A stretch of DNA of 64,000 bases from Sphaerisporangium siamense (lineage in GTDB: Bacteria > Actinomycetota > Actinomycetes > Streptosporangiales > Streptosporangiaceae): contig NZ_JACHND010000001.1 in NCBI RefSeq assembly GCF_014205275.1, positions 4,092,001-4,156,000 of the forward strand. The letters run 5' to 3'. Shown piece by piece: positions 43,597 through 52,435 of this stretch (within the stretch, counting starts at the first letter, position 1; each line of letters begins with the position of its first letter). A program made the translations under genes and the position numbers. The notes under the pieces were generated by a model, which was not told where the DNA came from, did no database searches, and saw nothing but the letters and a program-made list of their open reading frames with translations.

Positions 43597-44262
43597 ATGC
43601 CATTCACACCCCCGCGGCGGTCCGCCGCTCTCATCTCCCTGAGCATGCTCCTGGCCGCTCTCCTTGGCGGATCACCGGCGTCCGCCGCACCGGTCACGCT
43701 GCCTGAGCCCTCGCCGGCCGCGACCGCACGCGTCGAACTCGCCGAGCTCGCGGTTGACGTGCCCCATGCGATGACCGGCTACTCCCGGGCGAAGTTCCCG
43801 CACTGGATCGAGCAGGGCGGGTCGTGCTCCACCCGCGAGGTCGTCCTCGAACGCGACGGGACCGCCGTCGAGCGAGACGAGGAGTGCCGGGCGGTCTCGG
43901 GCACCTGGCACAGCGAGTACGACGGCAAGACACTCACGGCCGCTGCCCAGGTCGACATCGACCACGTGGTGCCGCTGGCCAACGCCTGGCGCTCGGGTGC
44001 GGACGCCTGGTCGACGGCCAAGCGGAGAGCCTTCGCCAACGACCTCGTAAACCCACAGCTCATCGCCGTGTCCGCCGCCAGCAACCGGGCCAAGGGCGAC
44101 CAGAACCCGGCGCAGTGGAAGCCGCCGCTGCGCTCCTACTGGTGCACCTACGCCCGCGCCTGGACGGACGTTAAGCACCTCTACGGGCTCGCCGTCACCA
44201 CCGAGGAGAAGACGGCGCTCGACCAGATGCTCGACACCTGCCCCGACGGCCAGAACCCATGA
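43597..44262 (+). CDS. Secreted HNH-family nuclease
   Basis: A 221-residue protein. Residues 1-30 form a signal peptide (RRSAALISLSMLLAALLGGS, ending ASAAP). The core VDIDHVVPLANAWRSGADAW then NLIAVSAASNRAKGD-like motifs (here NPQLIAVSAASNRAKGDQNP) is the DUF1524/HNH pattern of secreted nucleases common in Streptomyces and relatives. The DH pair and the Asn/Asn-Lys residues should bind metal and cut DNA. The target, free DNA or competing cells, is unknown. Confidence 0.78.
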   Translation: MPFTPPRRSAALISLSMLLAALLGGSPASAAPVTLPEPSPAATARVELAELAVDVPHAMTGYSRAKFPHWIEQGGSCSTREVVLERDGTAVERDEECRAVSGTWHSEYDGKTLTAAAQVDIDHVVPLANAWRSGADAWSTAKRRAFANDLVNPQLIAVSAASNRAKGDQNPAQWKPPLRSYWCTYARAWTDVKHLYGLAVTTEEKTALDQMLDTCPDGQNP

Positions 44263-44534
44263 GCGACCGACTTGAAGCCCACGTCGTCGCCGGCCCTGGT
44301 GGCGTCATGACGGACGAGGTCGGCGTGGTCACCGGGGACCTCACCGTGGCCACCGAGGTCCGCGGCGACCAAGCCACCATCACCGTCCAGTACACCGGAG
44401 CCGAGGAGTGGTACACCGTCACCGGCAGCCCGCTCACGGTCGTCGGCTGCGACGGGCCATGGGTGCACGCCGCGGTGGTGCGCGCCGTTGCGGCGGGACT
44501 GCCTGAGGGGCTCGCGGAGATGGAGGCCGAGTAG
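44259..44534 (+). CDS. Small protein following the nuclease
   Basis: A 91-residue beta-rich protein (VVTGDLTVATEVRGDQATIT ... WYTVTGSPLTVVG). Its ATG overlaps the nuclease stop, so the two are co-translated. It lacks a signal peptide, so it could act inside the cell, perhaps on the nuclease; this is inference. Confidence 0.55.
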   Translation: MSDRLEAHVVAGPGGVMTDEVGVVTGDLTVATEVRGDQATITVQYTGAEEWYTVTGSPLTVVGCDGPWVHAAVVRAVAAGLPEGLAEMEAE

Positions 44535-44574
44535 CAAGCCCTCGGGCGCGAGGAACCCGCCATAGATACGAATA

Positions 44575-44604
44575 GGCCCCGGTCCTCCGCGAAGGATCGG
44601 GGCC
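44575..44604. terminator. Stem-loop terminator
   Basis: GGCCCCGG-TCCT with AGGA-TCGGGGCC around a six-base loop, between convergent genes. Confidence 0.6.
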
Positions 44605-44615
44605 GACGCGAACGG

Positions 44616-44873
44616 CTATGCGCGCTTCCAGCGCCACCGGCCATTGCTGTACCGGGTGCACCGATAGCGATTTCCGGTCTTCGAGATGCCGAGCTTGCCG
44701 TGCGCGGCGGCCGGGCAGTACGCGCCCGGGGTGATGCAGTTCCAGTGGTTGCCGACGCGCTTGTACTGGCAGGCCGCGGCGGCCGTGGTGGCGTCGGCGG
44801 CGCCTACGGCGACGGGGGCGACCAGCAGCCCGGCGGCCAGGGCGGCGGTGGAAACGAGAGAGCGGAAGCGCAA
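44616..44873 (-). CDS. Small secreted cysteine-containing protein
   Basis: An 85-residue protein. AGGAGG precedes TTG 44873. A signal peptide (RFRSLVSTAALAAGLLVAPV, ending GAADA) leads a mature part of about 60 residues with four Cys (CQYKRVGNHWNC ... YCPAA ... RCTRYSNG). Family not recognised. Confidence 0.6.
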   Translation of the reverse strand: MRFRSLVSTAALAAGLLVAPVAVGAADATTAAAACQYKRVGNHWNCITPGAYCPAAAHGKLGISKTGNRYRCTRYSNGRWRWKRA

Positions 44874-45006
44874 GAGGACCTCCTGTGGGGATGAACACGA
44901 AGAAGACGAGGGTCGCCCGCGCGTGGTTTGCGTGGTGTCCGGATCCGGACGTTCGCAGCGGCTTCGCCGTAGTCGGGGTGTTCTCGCTGATCGGAATCGC
45001 TGCTCG

Positions 45007-45041
45007 TAGGATCGGCCACAACCCGCGGCCGGGGGAGCTTC
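45007..45041 (+). promoter_or_regulatory. Conserved promoter of family A, copy 1
   Basis: CTCGTAGGATCGGCC with -10 TAGGAT at 45007-45012, followed by GGGGGAG before the ATG. The same block precedes the genes at 56,755 (TAGGAT 56718) and 58,439 (TAGGAT 58402), with 30-32 bases to the ATG each time. Confidence 0.6.
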
Positions 45042-45555
45042 ATGGCCGACTACGAGATCCCTGACGACCTGCTGAAGCCTCAGGTGGCCTTCGAGCGCGG
45101 GCAAAGGGATTGACTGCTGGCGCGCCGGCCGCTCGGGCGGTGGGACACGGCCAGGGCACCTTGCACGACAGGCATGCAGCACGGTTTGCAGGGTGAGGCG
45201 AATGCAGATGTTGGATCGCGGTGCGTAGCTGCTGGTACTTGTCGTCTGACTCGCTCGCCGCCTTGCCGCGGAGGACAAGCGAGACCATGAAAGCGCCCCA
45301 CCCTCCCAGCAGGAGAACGACGCCGATTGCGACGGGGGACATCGCCTGCGCCTGGCACTGCTGGACAGCCATCGCGGTCAAGGAGCCATCGTCGACAACC
45401 TGGCCACCAGAGGCGAAAAGGGCGAACACAGCCGGCCCGCAAGACGCGGTAGTGCCCAGTACGTTCAGCGACACCGGCCAGAAGGCAGCGATCAGGCCGA
45501 CGACCGTCCCCAGCAGCGCGGCTATCGGGCCCCACGGTAATCGGCGCGACTTCAT
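45040..45555 (-). CDS. Membrane protein with CxxC-PWPCP motif
   Basis: A 171-residue protein; GAGGGAG precedes ATG 45555. Two membrane helices (about 8-30 and 71-92) are followed by a C-terminal CLSCKVPWPCPTARA motif seen in many actinobacterial proteins. The last 30 residues (FARARRPPEASAGRQGSRSR) are read antisense across the family A remnant, so its natural end seems replaced. Confidence 0.6.
   Translation of the reverse strand: MKSRRLPWGPIAALLGTVVGLIAAFWPVSLNVLGTTASCGPAVFALFASGGQVVDDGSLTAMAVQQCQAQAMSPVAIGVVLLLGGWGAFMVSLVLRGKAASESDDKYQQLRTAIQHLHSPHPANRAACLSCKVPWPCPTARAAGAPAVNPFARARRPPEASAGRQGSRSRP
45042..45113 (+). pseudogene. Family A gene, truncated remnant
   Basis: MADYEIPDDLLKPQVAFE matches the start of the intact gene at 56,755 (MADYEIPDDMLKAQVAFY), but the frame ends after 23 codons. 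The promoter and ribosome site are kept. The cut marks a recombination junction; the minus-strand gene beginning at 45,555 reads into this remnant. Confidence 0.7.
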
Positions 45556-45708
45556 CGTGCGGCTCCCTCTTTACCCAGTACGTGACGCGGCAACGCTAGT
45601 CCTGGTGTGCGCGGGCAGGGCGTCGTGTGTACGAAATGTGACCCCCGTACGATCGGCGCCGCACCGCGAGCACGGGGAGCATCCGTCGCAGTAGCGCCAG
45701 CGTTAGAT

Positions 45709-45753
45709 TTGGGGCGCATCAAGCGTGCGTTAGGTTGTGCGACAAACCATGCC
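45709..45753 (+). repeat. Dispersed 45-bp repeat, copy 1
   Basis: The stretch TTGGGGCGCATCAAGCGTGC and the following CGTTAGGTTGTGCGACAAAC through CATGCC recurs with changes at 57148-57192. It lies in a 630-bp stretch (45,556-46,185) in which I see no intact gene. Confidence 0.6.
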
Positions 45754-45937
45754 GTCCTGGTATCGCGAACGAGTGGCAAGCGAGGAATGGTGCAAGCGCA
45801 TGGTTGCGGCTATGACACGCCTCCGCCTTCGGATCGGCGTGAATGCGGACGGTCGGCCGCGGCTGAAGCTCCCATTAAGAGGCGAGGGGGGAATACACGA
45901 AAGGTGACGGGTGGATCACTCTTCTACTACCGCAGCT

Positions 45938-46045
45938 GACCCGGTGTGCATGGTCGGAGTCAGCGGCTGGGGGCTCCGGCGCCGCTCACGCCGACGACGG
46001 TGAGGTCACTCGCCGCCGCGGCCTGAAGCTCCAGGTCTAGGACGA
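45938..46045 (+). pseudogene. Decayed copy of the 50,429 gene
   Basis: By eye about 80 bases match the middle of the minus-strand gene at 50,429-50,749 (there encoding VGVSGWDPGAAHPDHGEVTC). Here the match is on the plus strand, has an indel after GVSGW and has lost two cysteine codons. Only a fragment remains. Confidence 0.55.
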
Positions 46046-46185
46046 CGCCGGCCCCGGGCAGCTCGGCCTCTTGACGCCCCCGGCCCAGCTCCACAGCAGA
46101 TAACCGCCTGGTTGGAGTCCCGACGACGGTGATCACTAAGTCGTCAACACGACCGTTACCCCAGATCAGAGGCAACTTCGTCAGG

Positions 46186-47847
46186 TCAGTCCTGCGCCGT
46201 TGTAGCGCTGCGGATGTCTGCAGGTGTTGCTACTGGTCGGCGCGTGCGTCCGGTCACAAGGCCGATGATCGAGCTGATCTCGGTGATCCGCGCTTTGTGG
46301 GCGATGACGAGGTAGAGGAACATGCCAAGGCCACCACCAACGGCCAGAGAGAGCAGCGCGTTGGAAAATCCTGGCGAGCGGAACAGTTGCTGAGCAATCC
46401 AGAGCGAGGCCAGCGCGAGCACGGCGCCGGGCAGTGAGCACCAGTACATCTTGGTCAAGATCGAGCCGATAGCCCATCCCCCGAGCCCTTGCGCGCGGCG
46501 ACTGGCTAGCATCCACGCCGCGACGGCACCCGCCGCATAGGCGACGGCGTAGGCGAAGGCGAGTCCCATGACGACATACCGGGCAGGCAGCACGAAGTAC
46601 AGGGTCATCATAAGCAAGGCGTGAAGTGCCGTTGTGCCCGCACCTACCAGTACCGGCGTGCGGGTGTCGCCGAAGCTGTAGAAGACGCGGAGCAGTAACT
46701 GGAAGATCGTGAACGGCATCAGCGCCAGGCCGTACACCTGCAGCACGTTGCCGATGTAGACGGCGTCGTCCACCGTTGTGGCCCCGTGCGCGTAGATCGG
46801 CACGGTGATGGCCGGTCCCAGGATCATCAGCAGCAACGACATCGGCACCATCACCGCGCTGATGAGGCGCACGCCCGACTGGAACTCATCACGGACCAGG
46901 TCGAGCCGCCCTTCACCGGCCGCGCGGCTCATCCGGGGCAGCATGGCGGTGATCACCGAGACGCCGATGACGCCGTAGGGCAGTTGGAAGAGCTGGAAGG
47001 CGAAGGTGTAGGGAGTGATGCCGTGGCCGGGCACCTGGTCGCCGGCCGAGCTGGACAAATTTGTGGTGAGCATGAAGCCCAGCTGGGTGATCACCACATA
47101 CCCTATGGTCCAAATACCCATTCTGGACATCTCGCCCAGTCGGGCGTTGCGCACGTCGAAGCGGGGGCGGAAAGAGAACCCGGCCCGCTTGAGCGACACG
47201 ATCAGAACCACCGACTGGGCCACGATCCCGGCCGTGGTACCCAAGCCGAGTAGTGCGAGCTGCGCATCGGTGACCTGCGAGATGTTGCCGCCCGCGTGGC
47301 CGGTGACTAGCGCGAAGGCCAGTAGGACGCAGATCACCACGAGGTTGTTGACCACTGGTGCCCACATGGGCGCCGCGAAGCGGTCGCGGGTGTTGAGTAT
47401 GGCGCCGGCCACGGCGCCGATGCCGAAGAAGGCCAGCTGCGGCAGGATGAACCTGGCCAGCGTCACCGCGACCTTGAATTCGTTGCTGTCGGGCGCCCAG
47501 TTGGTGGTGTACAGGTCGATCAGCAGTGGTGCGGCGAGCACCGCCACGACCGCCACAACGATCAGCGTGAGCGTGACGATGGTCATCAGCCGTTGTTCGT
47601 AGGCCCGTCCGCCGTCGGGGTCCTGCTGCTGCGCTTTGACGATCATGGGGACCACGACGCTGCTCAGCACGCCGAGCAGGAGCAGATCCAGGATGCTGTA
47701 CGGAATGGCGTAGGCCGCGTTGTACGCGTCGCCCATCGCCGCCGTGCCGATGGCATAGGCGAGCACCATCGTGCGAACGAATCCGGTGACCCTGGACACC
47801 ATCGTGCCTGCCGCCATGATCGCGCTGACACGCAGGCTGCGACTCAT
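46186..47847 (-). CDS. murJ: Lipid II flippase MurJ (extra copy type)
   Basis: A 553-residue protein with about 14 membrane helices and the MurJ/MviN pattern: VSRVTGFVRTMVLAYAIGTA at the start, GDAYNAAYAIP, FFGIGAVAGAILNTRDRFAA, and LLRVFYSFGDTRTPV. It flips lipid II across the membrane for wall synthesis. I start at ATG 47847, nine bases after GGAGG; an ATG 9 bases earlier is too close. It lacks the kinase-like C-terminal extension of the usual actinobacterial MurJ, so it is probably an accessory copy. No wall-synthesis gene is next to it. Confidence 0.88.
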   Translation of the reverse strand: MSRSLRVSAIMAAGTMVSRVTGFVRTMVLAYAIGTAAMGDAYNAAYAIPYSILDLLLLGVLSSVVVPMIVKAQQQDPDGGRAYEQRLMTIVTLTLIVVAVVAVLAAPLLIDLYTTNWAPDSNEFKVAVTLARFILPQLAFFGIGAVAGAILNTRDRFAAPMWAPVVNNLVVICVLLAFALVTGHAGGNISQVTDAQLALLGLGTTAGIVAQSVVLIVSLKRAGFSFRPRFDVRNARLGEMSRMGIWTIGYVVITQLGFMLTTNLSSSAGDQVPGHGITPYTFAFQLFQLPYGVIGVSVITAMLPRMSRAAGEGRLDLVRDEFQSGVRLISAVMVPMSLLLMILGPAITVPIYAHGATTVDDAVYIGNVLQVYGLALMPFTIFQLLLRVFYSFGDTRTPVLVGAGTTALHALLMMTLYFVLPARYVVMGLAFAYAVAYAAGAVAAWMLASRRAQGLGGWAIGSILTKMYWCSLPGAVLALASLWIAQQLFRSPGFSNALLSLAVGGGLGMFLYLVIAHKARITEISSIIGLVTGRTRRPVATPADIRSATTAQD

Positions 47848-48443
47848 GCTGCTCATCCTCCAACCGGTGTTCTACTGACGACGATCAGGTCGCGCACGGA
47901 CTGGCTCCGCTTGAACGCCGGTCCCGCCGTGTGAGGACTCCGGCAATATGCCAGTCGAAAATACCGCAGTACTGCGGCTGTACTGAACCGACGGCAACAG
48001 CCCACGAGCGTATCGGAAGCGGCGATAGCCCGCGTCGGTGTAGCGCCGTGTTGGAGAATCACCATTCGCTGTGATATGGACCGGCGGCGGCAGTGAAGGC
48101 TCGGCGTCGAAGTCGCGGTCAACGCCTGAGTACGGGGAGCACTACTGACCGTGCCCCAATTCGGCCACACTCCCAAGTAGTAGACGACATCCGTTTCAGT
48201 TCGCCTACCCGTAATTAGGGTATCCATCTTTCCGAAAACTCATCGTTTTTAACCCAGAGCGAAATACTATGCCCACCTCCGTACCGGCGAAGATCTGAAT
48301 TGGTTAATATCTGCAGTGCGGCGCTGGTTTGGTCGGGGCGCACGGCCTCCCCCCATTCCGAATTCACGCCGCGCGCGGCACGCTGGCTTCGGTTCCAGCG
48401 TGCATTTCGGCAAGGTTTCATACCTACCCCCGAAAGGCGGGAC
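47848..48443. other. Intergenic stretch, 596 bp
   Basis: No convincing gene. The right half (48,180-48,440) is markedly less G+C-rich than the rest. The divergent genes murJ and the secreted protein at 48,444 must have their promoters here. Confidence 0.5.
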
Positions 48444-48803
48444 ATGAAAAAGCGACTCGTGCTGGCATCGGTATTGACGGGTGGGGCTTTAGCCACTTCC
48501 CTTCTGGTAACAGGCCCGCCGGCCTCTGCCACCAGCACATCAGCCGCACTTCTTCTCTGCACGCACGCGCCACTGTCCAGCGGAGGTAAGGCAGGTGGCA
48601 AGTCCTGGTGCCCCAGCCACCCGGCCCAGCACACACACCGTGTGTGGGTCGACTGCAGGCCTCAGGGAAGTCCCTTCACCCACAGGGTCTACGGCCCTTA
48701 CGTCGGCGGAACATCCACTTCAACGGCTTGGTGTGATTTGGGTGAGACTTCACCCAACGTCGGCCACGAGGAGTTCGCCGAACCCCCTCTTCTGGGTAGG
48801 TAA
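48444..48803 (+). CDS. Small secreted protein
   Basis: A 119-residue protein. A signal peptide (MKKRLVLASVLTGGALATSL, ending SASAT-like ASAT) is followed by a mature part with four Cys (LLCTHAPL, SWCPSHPA, VDCRPQG, WCDLGE). GAAAGGCGGG precedes the ATG. Two possible disulfides. Family not recognised. Confidence 0.6.
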   Translation: MKKRLVLASVLTGGALATSLLVTGPPASATSTSAALLLCTHAPLSSGGKAGGKSWCPSHPAQHTHRVWVDCRPQGSPFTHRVYGPYVGGTSTSTAWCDLGETSPNVGHEEFAEPPLLGR

Positions 48804-49622
48804 GGATCGCCAGGCGTAAACGCTGGCAGAATAGTAAGCAGGACTAAAACGCGATAGCGTGGGCCGGTGGCGGAGTAACGTGATCCGCCACCGGTTCGGT
48901 GCGTAAGAAGGATGAATCGTCGCCATATCGCTAATGCCATGCCAGGAAGCTGATAGGTGCGAGCCTTGTGCATTAGTCGTCGATATGGCCTTCACGCGCC
49001 ATTGACCAGCTTCCTATCCGGATCAATTCAGGATGTTGATGTATACGCGAACTGCCTCGGCATGAGCAGCTTCTGTTGTTACACAGCGTCGGCGACCTTG
49101 TCATCCAGCAGCACGTACAACCGGGCGGTGTTAGTGCAGGCATTGCCGAGGCGGCAGTCCACGACCTCGATGGAGACGCCAACCTCTACGCACGCGTGCT
49201 GAGAGCTCTTGTAGCTGCATAGGCAGATACCCGGATGGCCACCCGCCTGCGCGGGCGGCTAGGTAGGCCGGTGGTTGTGCCTGGGTCTGCATTCGGCAAG
49301 ACGGCGGCGTGTCATCCCAAGGGGCCGCCGTTCGGGCGGCAGTAATTGGGGTGCCACCGGAGTACGGCGGAAACGGGCCGCATCTGCCGGAGACCGCACG
49401 TCAGGCGGTGGGAGCGGACGCCGGGGTTTCGCCTGTGGATGGCGGTGCCGGCGGGTACCGCTAACGGCTGTCCTGCGGTTCCTCAACCCCCGATGCGGGG
49501 TGACTCTCCACCGCGCGTCATGTGATTCCCATGGTGTGGCCGGTCTCGGCGCGCGCCGGTCGATGACCGGCGGCGTCATCGCTTAGAGCTGGGAACGTTG
49601 GTTCCCGTCAGAAGGATGAATC
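48804..49622. other. Intergenic stretch, 819 bp, with a possible gene remnant
   Basis: No intact gene seen. On the minus strand, 49,079-49,245 reads YKSSQHACVEVGVSIEVVDC, which recalls the start of DUF397 proteins, but no start codon is available. The right half holds GC-rich sequence without clear coding. Confidence 0.35.
49255..49268. repeat. 14-bp direct repeat, copy 1
   Basis: GCGGCTAGGTAGGC, identical to 50364-50377. Both copies are followed within 25 bases by GTGGTTG and GCCT. They flank the gene at 49,623. Confidence 0.6.
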
Positions 49623-50069
49623 ATGCCGACCGAATCACTTCAGGAACTGAAGGACTACTACCGCCAAAGCGGCGCTAGGACGGGGATCAAGCTCGGTGAC
49701 GACGAGATGCGCCGGGTCATCTCGCTGCTCCCTGAGCTGGGGCCCATGGTCGAGACGCCGCCCGCTGAGCTCCGCTACATCGAGGGACTCCTGCGCCTAC
49801 CGCTCGGGGCGGTTGGTGGCTTCTGGGTCATCCCTGCCTCGGGCGGATCGCCCTGTCCGTGCGGTCGCACGCCGACCGCGCTGGACATCGTCGCGTATGC
49901 CGTCAACCAACGGGTGCATGAGGAGCGGCTGCTGCGTGACACCGTGCTCGGCGTGCACAACGTCTTCGAGTTCGCCGACGAGGGGCGCACTGCGCCGTGC
50001 CATGTTTGCGGACGGGAGTTCACCAGCCGCTCCTACTGGATCGACAGGCACAAGTACCTGTACGCATGA
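49623..50069 (+). CDS. Protein with C-terminal zinc motif, unknown
   Basis: A 148-residue protein, with AAGGAT before the ATG. The first half is helical (LQELKDYYRQSGARTGIKLG). The end carries CPCG and CHVCGREFTSRSYWIDRH, a zinc-finger-like C2H2 arrangement. Flanked by the 14-bp direct repeats. No family recognised. Confidence 0.6.
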   Translation: MPTESLQELKDYYRQSGARTGIKLGDDEMRRVISLLPELGPMVETPPAELRYIEGLLRLPLGAVGGFWVIPASGGSPCPCGRTPTALDIVAYAVNQRVHEERLLRDTVLGVHNVFEFADEGRTAPCHVCGREFTSRSYWIDRHKYLYA

Positions 50070-50428
50070 AGAAGCGTCGCGTTGGCCGCGGCCTTGGCGC
50101 GGCTGGCGTGCGCCTCGGCGCAGCCGACCAGCGCGTGGGAGATGCTTCCATAAGGTGTACATCAGGGGCGGCCGGAGTAATACGACCTGCGGAGCCACGG
50201 ACTTTCGCAGAGCGGAGCCCCGACTTATCCCTCGCTGTTAGAGCCGGAACGTCAGGCCCCCACCAAGGTCGCCACCGATGGGTGGCCCTTTCGGGCGCAT
50301 TCCGGCCGTACCCCTAATTGTGCGTACGCGCCGAGGCGCGCAGGTACGCGCGTACCCGCGCGAGCGGCTAGGTAGGCGCCTAGGAATGTAGGTGGTTGCC
50401 TATGCATGGACCTAGGTCCGCGCCCGGG
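50070..50428. other. Intergenic stretch, 359 bp, with repeat copy 2
   Basis: No gene seen. Around 50,325-50,365 alternate GTACGCGC/GCGCGTAC words give local palindromes. The second copy of the 14-bp repeat is at 50364-50377. Confidence 0.45.
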
Positions 50429-50749
50429 TCACCAGGCGGGCAGCTGCTGCGGGGCTGGACCGGGGGCGAGGGCGCCGAACAGGTCGAGCTGCCCATCGGC
50501 GGCGGGCTGGTGGAGCTTCAGGCAGCGGCGGCAGGTGACCTCGCCGTGGTCGGGGTGGGCGGCGCCGGGGTCCCAGCCGCTGACGCCGACCATGCACGCC
50601 GGGCCGGGCATCAGGTGCCCGCCCAGCCAGCGCGTCATCGCGACCTGGTGGACGATGCCGCTGGAGCGCACCCGCAGGTGCGCCCCGCCGGCGTAGGCGG
50701 CGCGGGCGGCGGCCGCGATGTCGGCCAGCGCCTCGTAGGTGCCGCTCAC
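50429..50749 (-). CDS. Small zinc-binding protein next to the integrase
   Basis: A 106-residue protein. YEALADIAAAARAAYAGGAH leads a part with HPDHGEVTCRRC, a likely zinc site, and ends near LDLFGALAP. Its GTG overlaps the integrase stop (GTGA), so it is co-translated with that gene. Its middle part occurs as a decayed copy near 45,950. Confidence 0.6.
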   Translation of the reverse strand: MSGTYEALADIAAAARAAYAGGAHLRVRSSGIVHQVAMTRWLGGHLMPGPACMVGVSGWDPGAAHPDHGEVTCRRCLKLHQPAADGQLDLFGALAPGPAPQQLPAW

Positions 50750-51809
50750 AGCCCGGTCACCGGGTTGTCGGTCCAGCGGTCGCCCTCTTCGAGGTAGCCG
50801 AGCAGCGCGCGGGAGCCGTCGGCCCAGCCGCCGTGGCGGCCGATGCGCTCCAGGGTCTTGCCGTCGCGCCGGGCGGCGGTGGCGAACCCGCGGCGCAGGC
50901 TGTGGCCGCTCCAGCGGCCTTCCAACCCGGCGGCCGCGGCGATGCGCGCCACAACGTCGGCGACGGCCTCGGCGGTCATCCGCCCGGCCGGGTCGCCGAT
51001 GGTGCGGCCTTCCCGGCGCAGGGGCGGAGCGATGCGGCCGTGCCGGTCGATGCGCACCAGCAGCGGCCCGGCGGTGCTGCCGGCCTGTCCATGGCGGCCA
51101 GCAGGTCGCGCACCGCGCGCACCGGGCACGTCGCGGGGACGCGGCCGTAGGGGATGGCCGCCTCGGTGAACTTCTTGATCTTCCGCCGGTAGACGGTGAC
51201 CAGCAGCCCGTCAGAGGTCTCGGCGACGTCGGCGATGTCCAGCGCGGCCAGCTCGCTGACGCGGGCCGCGCAGGCGTAGCCGAGCAGCAGCGCGACCGCG
51301 TCGCATTTGCCGGCCAGCGTGGCCCGGTCGAGGGTGGCGAGCATGGCGCGCAGGGCGTCGGGCACGGCGGGGTCGGCCTTGCGGGGCCGGGCGGCGGGAT
51401 CCTTGGCCAGGGCCAGGCGCTCGCGGTACCCGGCCAGCACCTTACGGGCGGCCTTGGTCTGCGGCGGGCCCGCGTCGGCGGCCTGGTGCATGGTGCGGAT
51501 CGCCGCCAGGGCCCGCTCGATGGACGGCGGGGCGAGCGGCCGACCGGTGCGCGCCGAGGGCACGGCGGTCAGGTGGGTGACGTACTCGGTGACGGTCTGG
51601 GCGGTCGCCGGCATCGGCGCGCGGCCGCGCTCGGCGCACCAGGCGGCGAAGGCGCTCCAGTCGCGGGCGTAGGCGCGGCGGGTCGACTCCGGGACGCCGG
51701 CCTCGATCGCCGCGCGGGCGGCCGGGCTCAGCCAGTGGTCGACGGCGGTGTGCGCCGGGAGGGTCGCCGGGTCGGCCGGGCCGGTCCGGCGGGGTGCGAG
51801 CGCGGTCAC
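50746..51809 (-). pseudogene. Tyrosine recombinase with a frameshift
   Basis: From GTG 51809 the frame gives an N-terminal SAM-like domain and the start of the catalytic domain (ACAARVSELAALDIADV, with catalytic Arg). Near 51,085 homology moves to the -1 frame: GPLLVRIDRHGRI, then HSLRRGFATAARR (H-x-x-R), GRHGGWADGSRALLGYL (His and Tyr). The catalytic half is thus out of frame. I see no slippery heptamer, so the gene looks inactive or carries a base error. Confidence 0.75.
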
Positions 51810-52120
51810 GGGTGTGCCTCCCGGGGCGAATGTTGACTCCTGACAAGAATTATCAGGAGCCAGAACGAGACGACGGGGGACCACACCAGCCGACACCAGC
51901 CAACACCGGGCCCAGACTCAACGGCCTGTCGGCCGATCATCTGAGCTCGTCAATTGATGAACACTTCGCGCGCGGCTCGCCGTCGATAGGCTTTGCCTCA
52001 GCTTGGTCTTGGTTGGTCGCTGTCTCATCGGACGGCTCCACGTGGTTGCCCGAAGGGCGGCCCCACCGGCCGGTCTCTGCGGAGTCGGCTTGGTGGTCCA
52101 ACCAGGAGACAGGTAGTGCC
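51810..52120. other. Intergenic stretch with inverted repeat
   Basis: No gene seen. Near the recombinase start lies the inverted repeat CTCCTGA (51837-51843) and TCAGGAG (51853-51859), with an added AA/TT pair inside; it could be an operator or a recombination site. Confidence 0.5.
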
Positions 52121-52294
52121 ATGGGAAAGCACCGTCGTTCGGATGCTGAGGGGCCAAGGTCTGGGGGAGTTCCCTGGGGCCGGCTTATCGCCTTTGGCGG
52201 GCGCGGCCTGGTTCGCGTGCTGCTGTGGGAGATCGGCCGGCGTCTTTGGTCACTGCTGACCGATGACGACGGCCCTGGTCCTCTCTCGCGCTGA
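52121..52294 (+). CDS. Small basic protein
   Basis: A 57-residue protein starting MGKHRRSDAEGPRSGGVPWG with an amphipathic helix (LVRVLLWEIGRRLWSLL). Function unknown. Confidence 0.45.
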   Translation: MGKHRRSDAEGPRSGGVPWGRLIAFGGRGLVRVLLWEIGRRLWSLLTDDDGPGPLSR

Positions 52295-52435
52295 CACGCG
52301 AGGAGGACCGAGGACCGCCCGAACTGGGGGAGGAGCCACCAGCGCCCGAGTCCGGCAAGACTCACCGGGCACGGGGTTTCTCCCCCATCTCTTTTCTCAA
52401 GCCTTCGCCACGGTGGTCGTCAGTGCGACCGGCGA

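Noticed and set aside
45607-45939. 110-codon plus-strand frame
   Set aside because: It runs through the dispersed 45-bp repeat and has no ribosome site or family; not credible as a gene.
45960-46175. 71-codon minus-strand frame
   Set aside because: It is antisense to the decayed copy of the 50,429 gene.
47853-48227. 124-codon minus-strand frame upstream of murJ
   Set aside because: Composition is unlike a protein and it occupies the promoter region of murJ.
51060-51110. Programmed frameshift in the second recombinase
   Set aside because: No X XXY YYZ heptamer is present in the right frame, so mutation or base error is more likely.
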